NCBI RefSeq assembly: GCF_946480305.1
Contig: NZ_CAMLJQ010000002.1
Coordinates: 124,001-188,000 of the forward strand
Reading direction: 5' to 3'
Origin: an uncultured Caldimonas sp.
Lineage (GTDB): Bacteria > Pseudomonadota > Gammaproteobacteria > Burkholderiales > Burkholderiaceae
DNA length: 64,000 bases
Shown here: piece after piece, positions 8,131 to 16,115 of the stretch
Layout of the letters: every line of letters starts with the position of its first letter
Position numbering within the stretch: position 1 is the stretch's first letter
Notes under the pieces: model-generated
What the model was told of the DNA's origin: nothing
Database searches by the model: none
Seen by the model: the letters and a program-made list of their open reading frames with translations, nothing else
Translations under genes and position numbers: made by a program

Positions 8131-8634
8131 GGTCGTCGTTCGCCGCACTGCGCATGGCAGTGGGCAAACCCTGTAAGGGTGGGGAAACCGACGACGTGTC
8201 CGAGCGCAGCCTGTGGCACAGCCTCCCGACCGGTGCGGTCAAGGAATGCTGGTCGCGGTGGAAGGAGGCGGGAGGTCTCAGGCGACACCGGCCTCATGGC
8301 AGACCGGGAAGCAAGCAACCAAGGCCGCAGCCATCGAAGGCGCAGACCGCGCCGAAACGATGCTGCTGGAAAGGCAGCCGTCGGCGTCAGAGGATGACGG
8401 CGAAGCGGGGCACTTGGTGACTCCGTGTGAGGTGGAGGTTGATGAAGGGCGCGGATGGTAGCAAGGCGGGCGGCGCTTTGGCAATAGCGCGTGTTGCCTG
8501 CGCGCGTGGCAACCCTGCATTTGGAGGGCGGGGTTGTCGCGCGCTGGCTGCTACCCTATCGGGCACCTGACATCACTCACGGCGCTTATCGCAACGACAC
8601 GGGCCCAAGCAGTACCGTGCAACAGGGAGAACCA
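8131..8634. other. 504-base gap without a convincing gene
   Basis: This holds the promoter regions of the divergent RNA ligase (minus) and the L,D-transpeptidase-like gene (plus). An 82-codon plus-strand frame (8213-8461) lacks a recognisable protein pattern or start signal. I saw no tRNA fold, no clear -35/-10 pair and no full sigma-54 element. A GG-N10-GC on the minus strand near 8153-8172 is too poor to call. An RNA made here could be a substrate for the repair pair, but nothing in the sequence shows it. Confidence 0.4.
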
Positions 8635-9114
8635 ATGTTTCGATGCAACTTCATCCTCAACGATCAACCTCTCAGCGACCTTGTCGTGGGTGGTTCCCGA
8701 TTCGCGGGAGGCGAGAGGTTTCCGTCTTTCTCCGGCATGGACGAGCACCGCAACAAGCGGGCCTCGGCGTGCCATCCCAACATCGGCCCCATCCCGCCCG
8801 GCCAGTACTACATCTTCGATCGGCAGTCCGGCGGTCGCATGGCCGCGCTGCGCGAAGCTTTCGGTACCAGCAAAGAGGGTTGGTTTGCGCTCTACAAGGA
8901 CGATGGGCAGATCGACGATCAGGTCATCTGCGAGTCGATCAGCCGTGGGCAATTCCGGTTGCATCCCAAAGGCCCGTTGGGAATCAGTCAAGGGTGCATC
9001 ACGATCGACAGCGAGAGCGACTTTCAACGCCTCAGCGCGTTGCTGCGCAGCATTCCCGCAGTTGCGGTTGCCGGCACGTCCCTCAAGGCCTACGGCATCA
9101 TCACGGTGTCATGA
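8635..9114 (+). CDS. DUF2778/Tlde1-like L,D-transpeptidase-type toxin candidate
   Basis: This 159-residue protein contains the catalytic layout of L,D-transpeptidase-fold enzymes of the DUF2778 (Tlde1) group. GPIPPGQYYI (51-60) is followed by FRLHPKG with H110 and then ISQGCITI with S118 and C121. Tlde1-type proteins are delivered by type VI secretion and damage or edit peptidoglycan peptides in rival cells. There is no signal peptide, as expected for a secreted-by-machine effector. GGGAGA lies 7-8 bases before the ATG. The stop overlaps the start of a two-TM gene (ATGA), which is the likely immunity protein. No T6SS structural gene is nearby, so delivery is inferred. Confidence 0.68.
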   Translation: MFRCNFILNDQPLSDLVVGGSRFAGGERFPSFSGMDEHRNKRASACHPNIGPIPPGQYYIFDRQSGGRMAALREAFGTSKEGWFALYKDDGQIDDQVICESISRGQFRLHPKGPLGISQGCITIDSESDFQRLSALLRSIPAVAVAGTSLKAYGIITVS

Positions 9115-9362
9115 AGACTCGCCACGTGATCATCACGCTTTGGGTTGCCTTGGCAACGTTCGGACTCGGCAGGCTATGGATCGCGCGGCCAGATCTCGGA
9201 CCGCAGTTTCCAAGCTGGTTTGGGGGGTGGTTCTTGTCGGTTACTGGGGTAACCAATCAAGAGTCAGCGGCCGATGCTGAAGCGGTGCTGCTGTATGCGA
9301 TTTGCCTCATCTTTGTCTCGTTGCTGACCTGGGTTGCCCTGCTACTTGTTCGGCGCCGCTGA
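9111..9362 (+). CDS. Two-TM small membrane protein, candidate immunity to the DUF2778 protein
   Basis: This 83-residue protein has a positive N-terminus (MKTRH), a first membrane helix at about 6-24, a roughly 35-residue polar loop, a second helix at about 58-80, and an RRR C-terminus. Positive ends predict both termini in the cytoplasm and the loop in the periplasm, where an L,D-transpeptidase toxin would act. The ATGA overlap with the upstream gene forces coupled expression, typical of effector-immunity pairs. No known immunity family is recognisable; function rests on position and topology only. Confidence 0.55.
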   Translation: MKTRHVIITLWVALATFGLGRLWIARPDLGPQFPSWFGGWFLSVTGVTNQESAADAEAVLLYAICLIFVSLLTWVALLLVRRR

Positions 9363-9495
9363 CGAAAACACCCAGAGGGCGCCGGCAAACCACTTCAACC
9401 GCCCTATTGATGCCGCCACGCCGGTCGACTCGTCAGACGAAGTCCTCAATCGAGGCGACCGACGTCAAACAAACAGCAAGCCCTACGGAGAACCC

Positions 9496-9912
9496 ATGCC
9501 CGGTGCAGCAACAGGCCATGTGAAAGTCGTTCTGAGGCTCGAAGGCCTGCTGGTGCTCGTTGCATCGGCGGCTTGCTATGCCAAGTACGGGTCGGGTTGG
9601 GGCCTGTTCGCGGCCTGCTTCTTGTTGCCCGATCTTTCGTTCCTTGGCTATCTCGGCGGCCGCAAGGCGGGCGCGATCGCCTACAACGCGGCCCACTCCT
9701 ACATCGGTGCCGTGGCCTGCCTGGCAGCGGGCGTGCTGCTGCCCTCCGCCCCCCTGCTGGCCGCCGGCCTCATCTGGTGCGCGCACATCGGGTTCGACCG
9801 CGCGCTCGGATATGGCTTGAAGTATTCGCAGGGATTCGGCTTCACTCACCTCGGCGTCATCGGGCGTCTTGCACGCGGAGCGTCCAGCCCCGCCGACACC
9901 CTCACCAGGTAG
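9496..9912 (+). CDS. DUF4260 membrane protein
   Basis: This 138-residue protein has three or four membrane segments. The conserved blocks FLLPDLSFLGYLGG, YNAAHSYIGA and IGFDRALGYGLKY are typical of DUF4260. The role of the family is unknown. ATG 9496 is chosen because ACGGAGAACCC gives a good ribosome binding site; upstream codons in frame look non-coding. It is followed 65 bases later by ridA on the same strand, but there is no evidence they act together. Confidence 0.75.
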   Translation: MPGAATGHVKVVLRLEGLLVLVASAACYAKYGSGWGLFAACFLLPDLSFLGYLGGRKAGAIAYNAAHSYIGAVACLAAGVLLPSAPLLAAGLIWCAHIGFDRALGYGLKYSQGFGFTHLGVIGRLARGASSPADTLTR

Positions 9913-9977
9913 GCGAGTCCCCGCCAAGCCCGTCGCTGCGACCGGGATCGCACCCCAACTGTCACCACCCCCAAGCC

Positions 9978-10364
9978 ATGCCGAGATCACTCGTTCAATC
10001 CAGTCTTTTCCCTCCGATCGGTCCGTACAGCCATGCGGTCACGGCTGGAGGGCAGGTGTTCATTTCCGGCACCCCCGGTGTCGACCCGGACACAGGGCAG
10101 CTCGCCGGCGAGGACGCTTACTCGCAGACGCGTCAGATCCTGAAGAACTTGCAGGCGATCCTCGCGGCCGTCGATGCGACGCTCGACGATCTCGTCCACG
10201 TGCAGGTCAATCTGGTGAACGTGGCTGACTTCGCTGAGATGAATCGGGCCTTTCAGGAGTTCTTCGCTGAGCCATATCCGGCACGAACCGTCATTGGCAT
10301 TGCGGCATTGCCAAAGCCAGGAGCGCTGTTGACGATGAATGCCGTGGGTGTGCTCGGCAGGTAG
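9978..10364 (+). CDS. ridA: RidA family enamine/imine deaminase
   Basis: This 128-residue protein has the RidA pattern: PIGPYSHAV near the N-terminus, VFISGTPGVDP, and the ARTVIGIAALPKPGALL block containing the conserved arginine of the active-site cleft. RidA proteins hydrolyse reactive enamines/imines formed by PLP enzymes, protecting other PLP enzymes from damage. Several RidA subgroups exist and I cannot place this one more precisely. It converges with the rnk-like gene downstream. Confidence 0.85.
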   Translation: MPRSLVQSSLFPPIGPYSHAVTAGGQVFISGTPGVDPDTGQLAGEDAYSQTRQILKNLQAILAAVDATLDDLVHVQVNLVNVADFAEMNRAFQEFFAEPYPARTVIGIAALPKPGALLTMNAVGVLGR

Positions 10365-10458
10365 CGATCGACCGTTCGCGAGCATCGCCCCGCTCGGTCG
10401 CAAGCTCACCTGAGCGCCGGCGGTTTGTCGAGCCGGGTGCCACCGGGGCAACGACTGC

Positions 10459-10884
10459 CTACACGAGATGATCGCCCGCGGCCTCCGGCTGGTAGACCAT
10501 GCGAAGCAATTTCGCGCCATGCTCACGCTGGTCGGGTCCGATCCACGTGACTTGCTGGCCGATGCGGGCGCCCACCAGTGCCAGGCCGAGAGGCGTCAGC
10601 ACCGAGATGCAGCCGGCGTGAGGGTCCGCCTCATCGGGATAGACCAGGCGCACCTCGGCCTCTCCCACTCCGTCTCGCTCGATGACGAAAGCAGAACGCA
10701 TGGTGACGACGTCACCGTCGATGGCGGTCGTGTCGACGACGTCGGCGAGGTCGAGAAGTTCGTGCGCGGTGTCCGCGAGATCGGGTGGCAGGGTCGCAGC
10801 TGATCGAGACTTCAGCAGCAGAGAAGACAGCCGGGCATGGTCGAGCCCGGTCAGCAGACGCTCTTGCGTCAGCAGCACTTTCAT
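10459..10884 (-). CDS. Rnk-type GreA/GreB-family regulator
   Basis: This 141-residue protein has a short helical N-terminus and a C-terminal GreA/GreB-like domain with SVLTPLGLALVGARIGQQV, matching the nucleoside diphosphate kinase regulator (Rnk) family that binds RNA polymerase near its secondary channel. The coiled coil is shorter than in GreA, as in Rnk. GGAG six bases before the ATG supports the start. No neighbour suggests a more specific role. Confidence 0.8.
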   Translation of the reverse strand: MKVLLTQERLLTGLDHARLSSLLLKSRSAATLPPDLADTAHELLDLADVVDTTAIDGDVVTMRSAFVIERDGVGEAEVRLVYPDEADPHAGCISVLTPLGLALVGARIGQQVTWIGPDQREHGAKLLRMVYQPEAAGDHLV

Positions 10885-11432
10885 ATTGCGCTCCAGTGGT
10901 TGAGAAGAGAGCGGCGTGAGCCGCTGGCGCTGTGTGTGCCCGGCGACCTGGGGATGCGCTAAGGGAGAGGGGTCGCCGGGCTCAGAGATGTGCGGCAAGC
11001 GCAGGCGCTTGCCCGGCATGGCGCGCACGAGAAGACGCGCACCACCCACTGCGGGCAAGCCGATCGGCTTGCTGCGTCTGCAATGGCAGGGTGAACAGCG
11101 GGTGGGAAGACATGAAACGATTCTAGGGAGCGGCCGCCGAATGAACAAGCAAAGCCGCGCGCCTCGCAGGGCGTGCCGTCCGAGTTGCCGGGGGCAAGCC
11201 TCGTGGCCACGCCGGACCGGCCCAAGGAGGTGTTGCCGTCGGACGAGCAGGCCCGAGCGGGCAAAGGCAGCCGCCGCGCCGACGCATGCACAGGGACGAC
11301 GGCAGCGGTATCCCGAATGGGGCTACCGCCTGCGAGCCAGCGCAACCGAGGCTCAAGGGCCATGTCATCATCTGCGTTCGCGAGCGGTCAGCCAGTCCGG
11401 CCGCTTCACTGACTGCAAACCCGTGCGCCGCC
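10885..11432. other. 548-base gap without a convincing gene
   Basis: This lies upstream of the rnk-like gene (minus) and the YciI-like gene (plus). Several open frames cross it on both strands but none has a credible start site or protein-like composition. I saw no repeats, tRNA fold or clear promoter. Confidence 0.4.
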
Positions 11433-11741
11433 ATGTTCGTTGCCATCCTCACCTACGTTCGCCCCCTGGAAGAAGTGGATGCACTTCTCGCCGAACACGT
11501 GCAATTTCTCGACCGGCACTACGCGTCGGGCTTGTTCGTGGTGTCAGGTCGCCGGGTTCCACGAACCGGCGGAGTCATCCTCATTGCGTCGGACGACCGG
11601 GAAGACGTGCTCTCCGTGATCTCGACAGACCCTTTCGCCGTTGGCGGCGTGGCGACCTACGAGCTGATCGAGTTTGTCCCCACGAAGATGTGCGAAGGCT
11701 TCGAGCCCTTCGCGCAGACATCAGCACCGAAAGCGCGATAG
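11433..11741 (+). CDS. YciI-like protein
   Basis: This 102-residue protein has the YciI ferredoxin-like fold pattern: MFVAILTYVRPLEEVDALLAEH at the N-terminus, a central DRHYASG helix with the conserved His-Asp region, and GGVILIASDDREDV followed by DPF. The biochemical role of stand-alone YciI proteins is mostly unknown. It is followed 12 bases later by a GNAT acetyltransferase, so the two may be cotranscribed. Confidence 0.75.
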   Translation: MFVAILTYVRPLEEVDALLAEHVQFLDRHYASGLFVVSGRRVPRTGGVILIASDDREDVLSVISTDPFAVGGVATYELIEFVPTKMCEGFEPFAQTSAPKAR

Positions 11742-11753
11742 GTACGCCGCGTC

Positions 11754-12263
11754 ATGCGCATTCGCCGCCTCACGCCAGACGATGCCGACACGTTTCAGGC
11801 GTTTCGACTGGCCGCCTTGCTCGAAGCACCCTCAGCCTTTGGCTCCAGCCACGAGGAAGAGCGGCAGTTCCCGCGCTCCGTCATCGAGGCACGGTTGGCA
11901 CTCAAGCCCGACCGTGGGCCCTTCGGCGCGTTCGAGGGCGGTGAGTTGGTCGGGTTGGTTGCGCTCGGCCGCGAGAACCAGCAGAAGCTGGCGCACAAGG
12001 CGCTCATCTGGGGTTTGTATGTGGCACCGCGGGCAAGAGGCCGGGGCATCGGCCGAGCGCTGTTGATGGAAGCGCTGGCGCTGGCTCGTGCCGTGCCGGG
12101 CATCCGCCAAGTCAACTTGTGCGTCAACGCGAGCAACACAGGCGCCATCCGCCTGTATGAAGCAGCCGGGTTCAGGTCATTCGGCCTTGAACCGAGCGCG
12201 ATGATGGTGGACGGTGAGCTGCACGACGAATTGCACATGTCGCTGCGGCTGGTCGACGACTGA
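11754..12263 (+). CDS. GNAT family N-acetyltransferase
   Basis: This 169-residue acetyltransferase shows strand/helix blocks from MRIRRLTPDDADTFQAFRLA onward. The acetyl-CoA binding motif A is WGLYVAPRARGRGIGRALL, with the R-G-x-G-I/V-G pyrophosphate loop. Motif B is NASNTGAIRLYEAAGF. It resembles RimI/PhnO-type GNATs, but the substrate cannot be predicted. Gene order with YciI suggests a shared transcript. Confidence 0.85.
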   Translation: MRIRRLTPDDADTFQAFRLAALLEAPSAFGSSHEEERQFPRSVIEARLALKPDRGPFGAFEGGELVGLVALGRENQQKLAHKALIWGLYVAPRARGRGIGRALLMEALALARAVPGIRQVNLCVNASNTGAIRLYEAAGFRSFGLEPSAMMVDGELHDELHMSLRLVDD

Positions 12264-12314
12264 GCAAAGAAACGATCCGGCCACAGCCGGTTGTGGGCAG
12301 CCGAGCCCGAGGCG

Positions 12315-13070
12315 CTATTGCTTCGCAGCCGCCAACGCGCCGCGCACCGATGCGATGAATGCGGACGCAGCCTCGGGCTGGACCGGTGGGCCGCCGTGCC
12401 GGCAGCCCCAGGCCGCCTCGACCACTGCCGCAACCGGGTTCTTGCCGCGAGCCCACTCGACCGCCTCGCCCTTCGCGCCGAGCAGGCCAGTCACCGCATA
12501 GCGCCACGCACGGCACGCATTCAGCACGGCATTGGCCGAAGCGGGCTCGCTCTCTTCGTGCCAGACGAGCGAGTCCTCCATCGCTTCCAGCACCCACTTG
12601 CGCGGCACGGCGCCGAACACCTGCTCCAGCGGTTCGCCATGCAGCGTTCGCCCCCGCTCCCGGCCCAACGCGATGTCGAGCAGGAACCAGTGGCTGGCTT
12701 CTGCGGACGGATCGGTGCTGAGGTGATGCAGGCCGCCTGCGCCGGTGTTGAAGTTCAGTTGGAACCGGGGATGCCGGTGCGCCGCCTCGACCGCGGCACG
12801 GTCGTAGCAGACGAATTCGAGTCGCCGGGCCGGACACGGAAGTTCCGCATGGGCCAGTCGCATCGCCAGCGCAACACGTTCATGCGCGTTGAGCGGTGCC
12901 TCGACGACTGCCTGAACGTCGAGATCGCTGATTCCTGGCTCGTAGTGGCCGGCGCCTGCCGATCCGAACAGATAGACACCCACGAGTCGCTCGTGCAGCG
13001 ACTGTTCCAGCACGGACACCAGTTGCTGCAGATAGCTCGCGTCGACGTCCGGCAGGTTCGGCAGTGTCAC
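12315..13070 (-). CDS. AadA-like nucleotidyltransferase
   Basis: This 251-residue protein has the Pol-beta-type nucleotidyltransferase motif VYLFGSAGAGHYEPGISDLD (GS plus D-x-D metal ligands) near residues 37-56. A helical C-terminal region follows, as in aminoglycoside adenylyltransferases (AadA/DUF4111), with the WRYAVTGLLGAKGEAVEW block. It might adenylylate an aminoglycoside, but many such chromosomal proteins have unknown substrates. GTG 13070 is chosen because GGAGGGAG lies 5-6 bases upstream; an ATG at 13085 overlaps that site. Confidence 0.72.
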   Translation of the reverse strand: MTLPNLPDVDASYLQQLVSVLEQSLHERLVGVYLFGSAGAGHYEPGISDLDVQAVVEAPLNAHERVALAMRLAHAELPCPARRLEFVCYDRAAVEAAHRHPRFQLNFNTGAGGLHHLSTDPSAEASHWFLLDIALGRERGRTLHGEPLEQVFGAVPRKWVLEAMEDSLVWHEESEPASANAVLNACRAWRYAVTGLLGAKGEAVEWARGKNPVAAVVEAAWGCRHGGPPVQPEAASAFIASVRGALAAAKQ

Positions 13071-13171
13071 GACAACTCCCTCCATGGGCCCATACGGATG
13101 AGCGGCCGATTGTGGGAGCCGGGCGTGGCTCGCAGATGTCGTTTGTTGTGGCGATGTGCAGATTGCGAGCG

Positions 13172-13513
13172 CTACTGCGGTTGCCGGCCATACCGGATCG
13201 AATGCACCACGCCCGACTGGAACCGCACCGTCGCCATCAGGTTGCCGGGGCCGCGGTCGTAGAGCCACTCCTCGACGGGCTGGCACGGCACCACCGTGCC
13301 GAGCAGATGCGGTGGCGCCAGCTGGTACGACGGCACGTGATAGACCGGCGCGCAGTAGGCGTCCCTCAGCAGCGGTTCGCCGCACTTGTGCAGCACCGAC
13401 AGGCGCGAATCGCCCACCTGCGTCGACTGCCCGTTGCAACGCAGGGATTCGGCACGGGCGGCGCCGGGCAAGGCGGCCGCAGCGAGACACAGGAATGCAA
13501 GAGTCGACTTCAT
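13172..13513 (-). CDS. DUF2845 secreted protein
   Basis: This 113-residue protein has a Sec signal peptide (MKSTLAFLCLAAAALPGAARA, cut after about residue 21). A DUF2845 domain follows, seen in LRCNGQSTQVGDSRLSVLHK followed by CGEP, and in EEWLYDRGPGNLMATVRF. Cysteines suggest a disulphide in the periplasm. Function is unknown. It is divergent from the HPP-CBS gene. Confidence 0.72.
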   Translation of the reverse strand: MKSTLAFLCLAAAALPGAARAESLRCNGQSTQVGDSRLSVLHKCGEPLLRDAYCAPVYHVPSYQLAPPHLLGTVVPCQPVEEWLYDRGPGNLMATVRFQSGVVHSIRYGRQPQ

Positions 13514-13799
13514 CGGAGCACCTCGAGAAACCGCAAGGGTATGGAGCGGGGCAGTGCGTACCGGACGATTGTCCTGCGACGGCAGCGGCCGCCGCCAGGC
13601 CTCTCGCCGGCGCCCTCGCGGCGACGTTGGCATGGCCGCGAGGATGCCGGGCCGGGCAGCGCCTCCGGCCGCGACCGGCGCGCACTGACAAGCCCCATGC
13701 CGGCAAAGCCTGGCGCGGCCGGCGACAATCGCGCCCTTGCCCTGCGCTGCCGCACGTCGACTGCCGCCACTGCGAACCCTGCAACTCCCTCGCGTTGCC

Positions 13800-14975
13800 A
13801 TGACTTCCTCGTTCCTCGCCCAGCTGTTCAATGGCGCGCGCGCCACCAAACCCTCGGAATGGCTGCGCGCCTTCTGGCCCGCCCGCGTGGGCGTGAGCCA
13901 GCGCGAGCGCCTGCGCGTCGCGTGCGGTGCGGCATTGGGCATCCTGCTGACCGGCCTGCTGTGCCACCTGGCCGGCGCACACGGTGCCACCCCCTGGCTG
14001 GTGGCACCGATGGGGGCCTCCGCAGTGCTGATCTTCGGCGTGCCGGCCAGCCCGATGGCGCAGCCCTGGGCCGTGATCGGAGGCAATACGATATCGGCAC
14101 TGGCCGGCATTGCGTGCGCCCACCTGCCCCTGCCGGCGGAAGCCGCAGCGGCGCTGGCCGTGGGCAGCGCGATCACAGTGATGTTCGCGCTGCGTTGCCT
14201 GCATCCGCCGGGCGGCGCCTCGGCCTTGCTGGTGGCGCTGGCAGGCGTCACCGATCCCACGTTCGCGCTGTTTCCGATTGCGTCGAACTCGTTGCTGATG
14301 GTGTTGGCCGGCATGGCCTACAACAACTTCAGCGGCCGCCGCTACCCGCACATGCAGCTCGCGCCGCCCGCACCGCCGCGTCACCCTGGCGACGCCAGCT
14401 CGATCGCGTCCGACCTCGACGCCGTGCTGGCCCGCTACGACCAGGTCCTCGACATCAGCCGCGACGACCTGCAGGAGCTGATCGAGCAGACGCAGCTGCA
14501 GGCCTACCAGCGCAAGCTGGCCGACATCCGCTGCCGCGACATCATGTCGACCGACGTGATCACGGTCGAGTTCGGCACGCCGCTCGAAGACGCCTGGGCG
14601 CTGCTGCGCCAGCACCGCATCAAGGCCTTGCCGGTGGTCGACCGCGTGCGGCGCATCGTCGGCATCGTCACGCTGGCCGACTTCATGCGCGGCGCCGACC
14701 TCGACCGGCACCAGGGCTTCGACCAGAAGCTGCGCGCGTTGATCCGTAGGAGCGGCCTCACGCACACCACCAAGCCCGAGGTGGTGGGCCAGATCATGGC
14801 GCGGCAGGTGCGCGTGATCAGCCAGGACCGCCACCTCTCCGACCTGGTGCCGCTGTTCGGCAGCACCGGGCACCACCACATCCCGGTGATCGGCGAAAAG
14901 GAGCGGCTGGTGGGCATCATCACGCAGTCCGACATGGTGGCGGCGCTGTGCCGCGCAGGCAACGTGAAGACCTGA
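13800..14975 (+). CDS. HPP family membrane protein with two C-terminal CBS domains
   Basis: This 391-residue protein has an N-terminal HPP membrane domain (about 1-180, four to five helices). That part carries the ATPWLVAPMGASAVLIFG and LRCLHPPGGASALL motifs that name the family. Two CBS domains follow at about 245-300 (MSTDVITVEFGTPLEDAW) and about 320-385 (MARQVRVISQDRHLSDLV). HPP proteins are linked to nitrite/small-anion transport in some organisms. CBS pairs usually bind adenine nucleotides and could gate activity. Confidence 0.82.
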   Translation: MTSSFLAQLFNGARATKPSEWLRAFWPARVGVSQRERLRVACGAALGILLTGLLCHLAGAHGATPWLVAPMGASAVLIFGVPASPMAQPWAVIGGNTISALAGIACAHLPLPAEAAAALAVGSAITVMFALRCLHPPGGASALLVALAGVTDPTFALFPIASNSLLMVLAGMAYNNFSGRRYPHMQLAPPAPPRHPGDASSIASDLDAVLARYDQVLDISRDDLQELIEQTQLQAYQRKLADIRCRDIMSTDVITVEFGTPLEDAWALLRQHRIKALPVVDRVRRIVGIVTLADFMRGADLDRHQGFDQKLRALIRRSGLTHTTKPEVVGQIMARQVRVISQDRHLSDLVPLFGSTGHHHIPVIGEKERLVGIITQSDMVAALCRAGNVKT

Positions 14976-15037
14976 ACGCGAGCGTCCGGTTACGCCGCTG
15001 AAACGTCTCGCCGCGCAGGCAGTGGCACAGTGGCCGC

Positions 15038-16090
15038 ATGCCGAACTTTGCGGGACCGGGCGCCAGCCTTGGCGCCCATCACACGACCGGGCTGACGCTC
15101 ACGCCGGGCGACGACGGTGCCGCGCGCGCCGAGCTGCAGCGGCTCGAAGTGCATGACGTGCGCTGCACGTTGGGCGGCATGCAGGTGCGTGTGGCCCGCG
15201 TGCAGGCCGCCGGGCTGCGCGTCGACCTCCGGTTGGCGAGCGGGGCGGCGCCGCGCATCGTCGCGCTGCACGCCGACGACCTGCAGCTGATGGGTGTGGA
15301 ACTCGCATCCACAGCGTTGCCGAGTGCAATCACCGCTCCGTCGGGGCCTTGGCACCTCGAAGCGCTGGGCGAGATGCAGGGCCTGCTGCACGCGTTCATC
15401 ACCGATGCCGTGTGGGTGGTGGACGCCGAAGTGCGCCTGCACCTGCAGCAAGGCGGGATCGACTTCAACCGCGCGACCGTGGAGCACGTCGGCCCCGACT
15501 CATCGATGGGAATCAGCCGTGGCGGCCTGTACGTCGACTCGCCGAAGCTCGGCCGCCAATACCTCTACCTGTTCACCGGACCCGACCTGCCCGGCGTGCG
15601 CTACGAAACGCGCGGCACACGGCGTGGCGTGACCGACCGGGGCCACGTGGACTTGCGCGCGCTGGCCGAAGGCTGGCTGTCGCGATCGCTGCTCGCCGCG
15701 CCCGGCAAGCCGGCCAACCGGCACGTCGAAGCCACGCTCGACCGCACACGCCTCACCGGCGAGCTGCAGTTCGGCGACGGCGCGGTGGGCACGCCGTGGG
15801 GTCAGGTGCGTCTGACCGGCCAGGCCGAAGGCAAGAACCGGCTCATCGTCTCGGCCGCGGTGCTGAGCCACAAGCTGGTGTTGCGCATGCCTGACGTCGC
15901 CGCGAGCGAAGCGCACTTTGCAGCGGGCGGATGGTCCGGCACCTGCGGTGCCGTATCGGCCGACGTGAGCGTGCGCGTCAGCGGGTTGGGGAGCGGCTCA
16001 CCGGAGGTGGTGCTGGCGTTGGGGCACGTGAAAGCCCAGGCACTGCGAACGCATCGGGACGGGTCCGCCATCCCCACCTCTTCGTCTTGA
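15038..16090 (+). CDS. Hypothetical protein, 350 residues
   Basis: I do not recognise this protein. It has no signal peptide or membrane segment. It looks beta-rich, with repeated stretches such as VHDVRCTLGGMQVRVARVQ, LVLRMPDVAASEAHF and repeated arginine/valine strands. It starts at an ATG 62 bases after the HPP-CBS gene and converges on the MliC-like gene. Codon use matches the neighbours. Strand-rich sequence hints at an AsmA- or lipid-transfer-like fold, but this is only an impression. Confidence 0.6.
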   Translation: MPNFAGPGASLGAHHTTGLTLTPGDDGAARAELQRLEVHDVRCTLGGMQVRVARVQAAGLRVDLRLASGAAPRIVALHADDLQLMGVELASTALPSAITAPSGPWHLEALGEMQGLLHAFITDAVWVVDAEVRLHLQQGGIDFNRATVEHVGPDSSMGISRGGLYVDSPKLGRQYLYLFTGPDLPGVRYETRGTRRGVTDRGHVDLRALAEGWLSRSLLAAPGKPANRHVEATLDRTRLTGELQFGDGAVGTPWGQVRLTGQAEGKNRLIVSAAVLSHKLVLRMPDVAASEAHFAAGGWSGTCGAVSADVSVRVSGLGSGSPEVVLALGHVKAQALRTHRDGSAIPTSSS

Positions 16091-16115
16091 GAAAGCGCGT
16101 CGCCCTCGATGCCGA

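Noticed and set aside
8150..8175. Possible sigma-54 element for the RNA ligase operon
   Set aside because: Only the GG-N10-GC spacing is met; surrounding bases do not fit either box.
8213..8461. 82-codon frame upstream of the L,D-transpeptidase-like gene
   Set aside because: No ribosome site and no recognisable domain.
10959..11363. 134-codon minus-strand frame in the rnk/YciI gap
   Set aside because: Ala/Arg/Ser-rich with no domain pattern and no start signal; typical of random open frames at this GC content.
12315..14879. 854-codon minus-strand frame covering the HPP-CBS gene
   Set aside because: Only the last 251 codons look like protein; the rest is antisense to the HPP-CBS gene and has low-complexity His/Gln/Ala composition.
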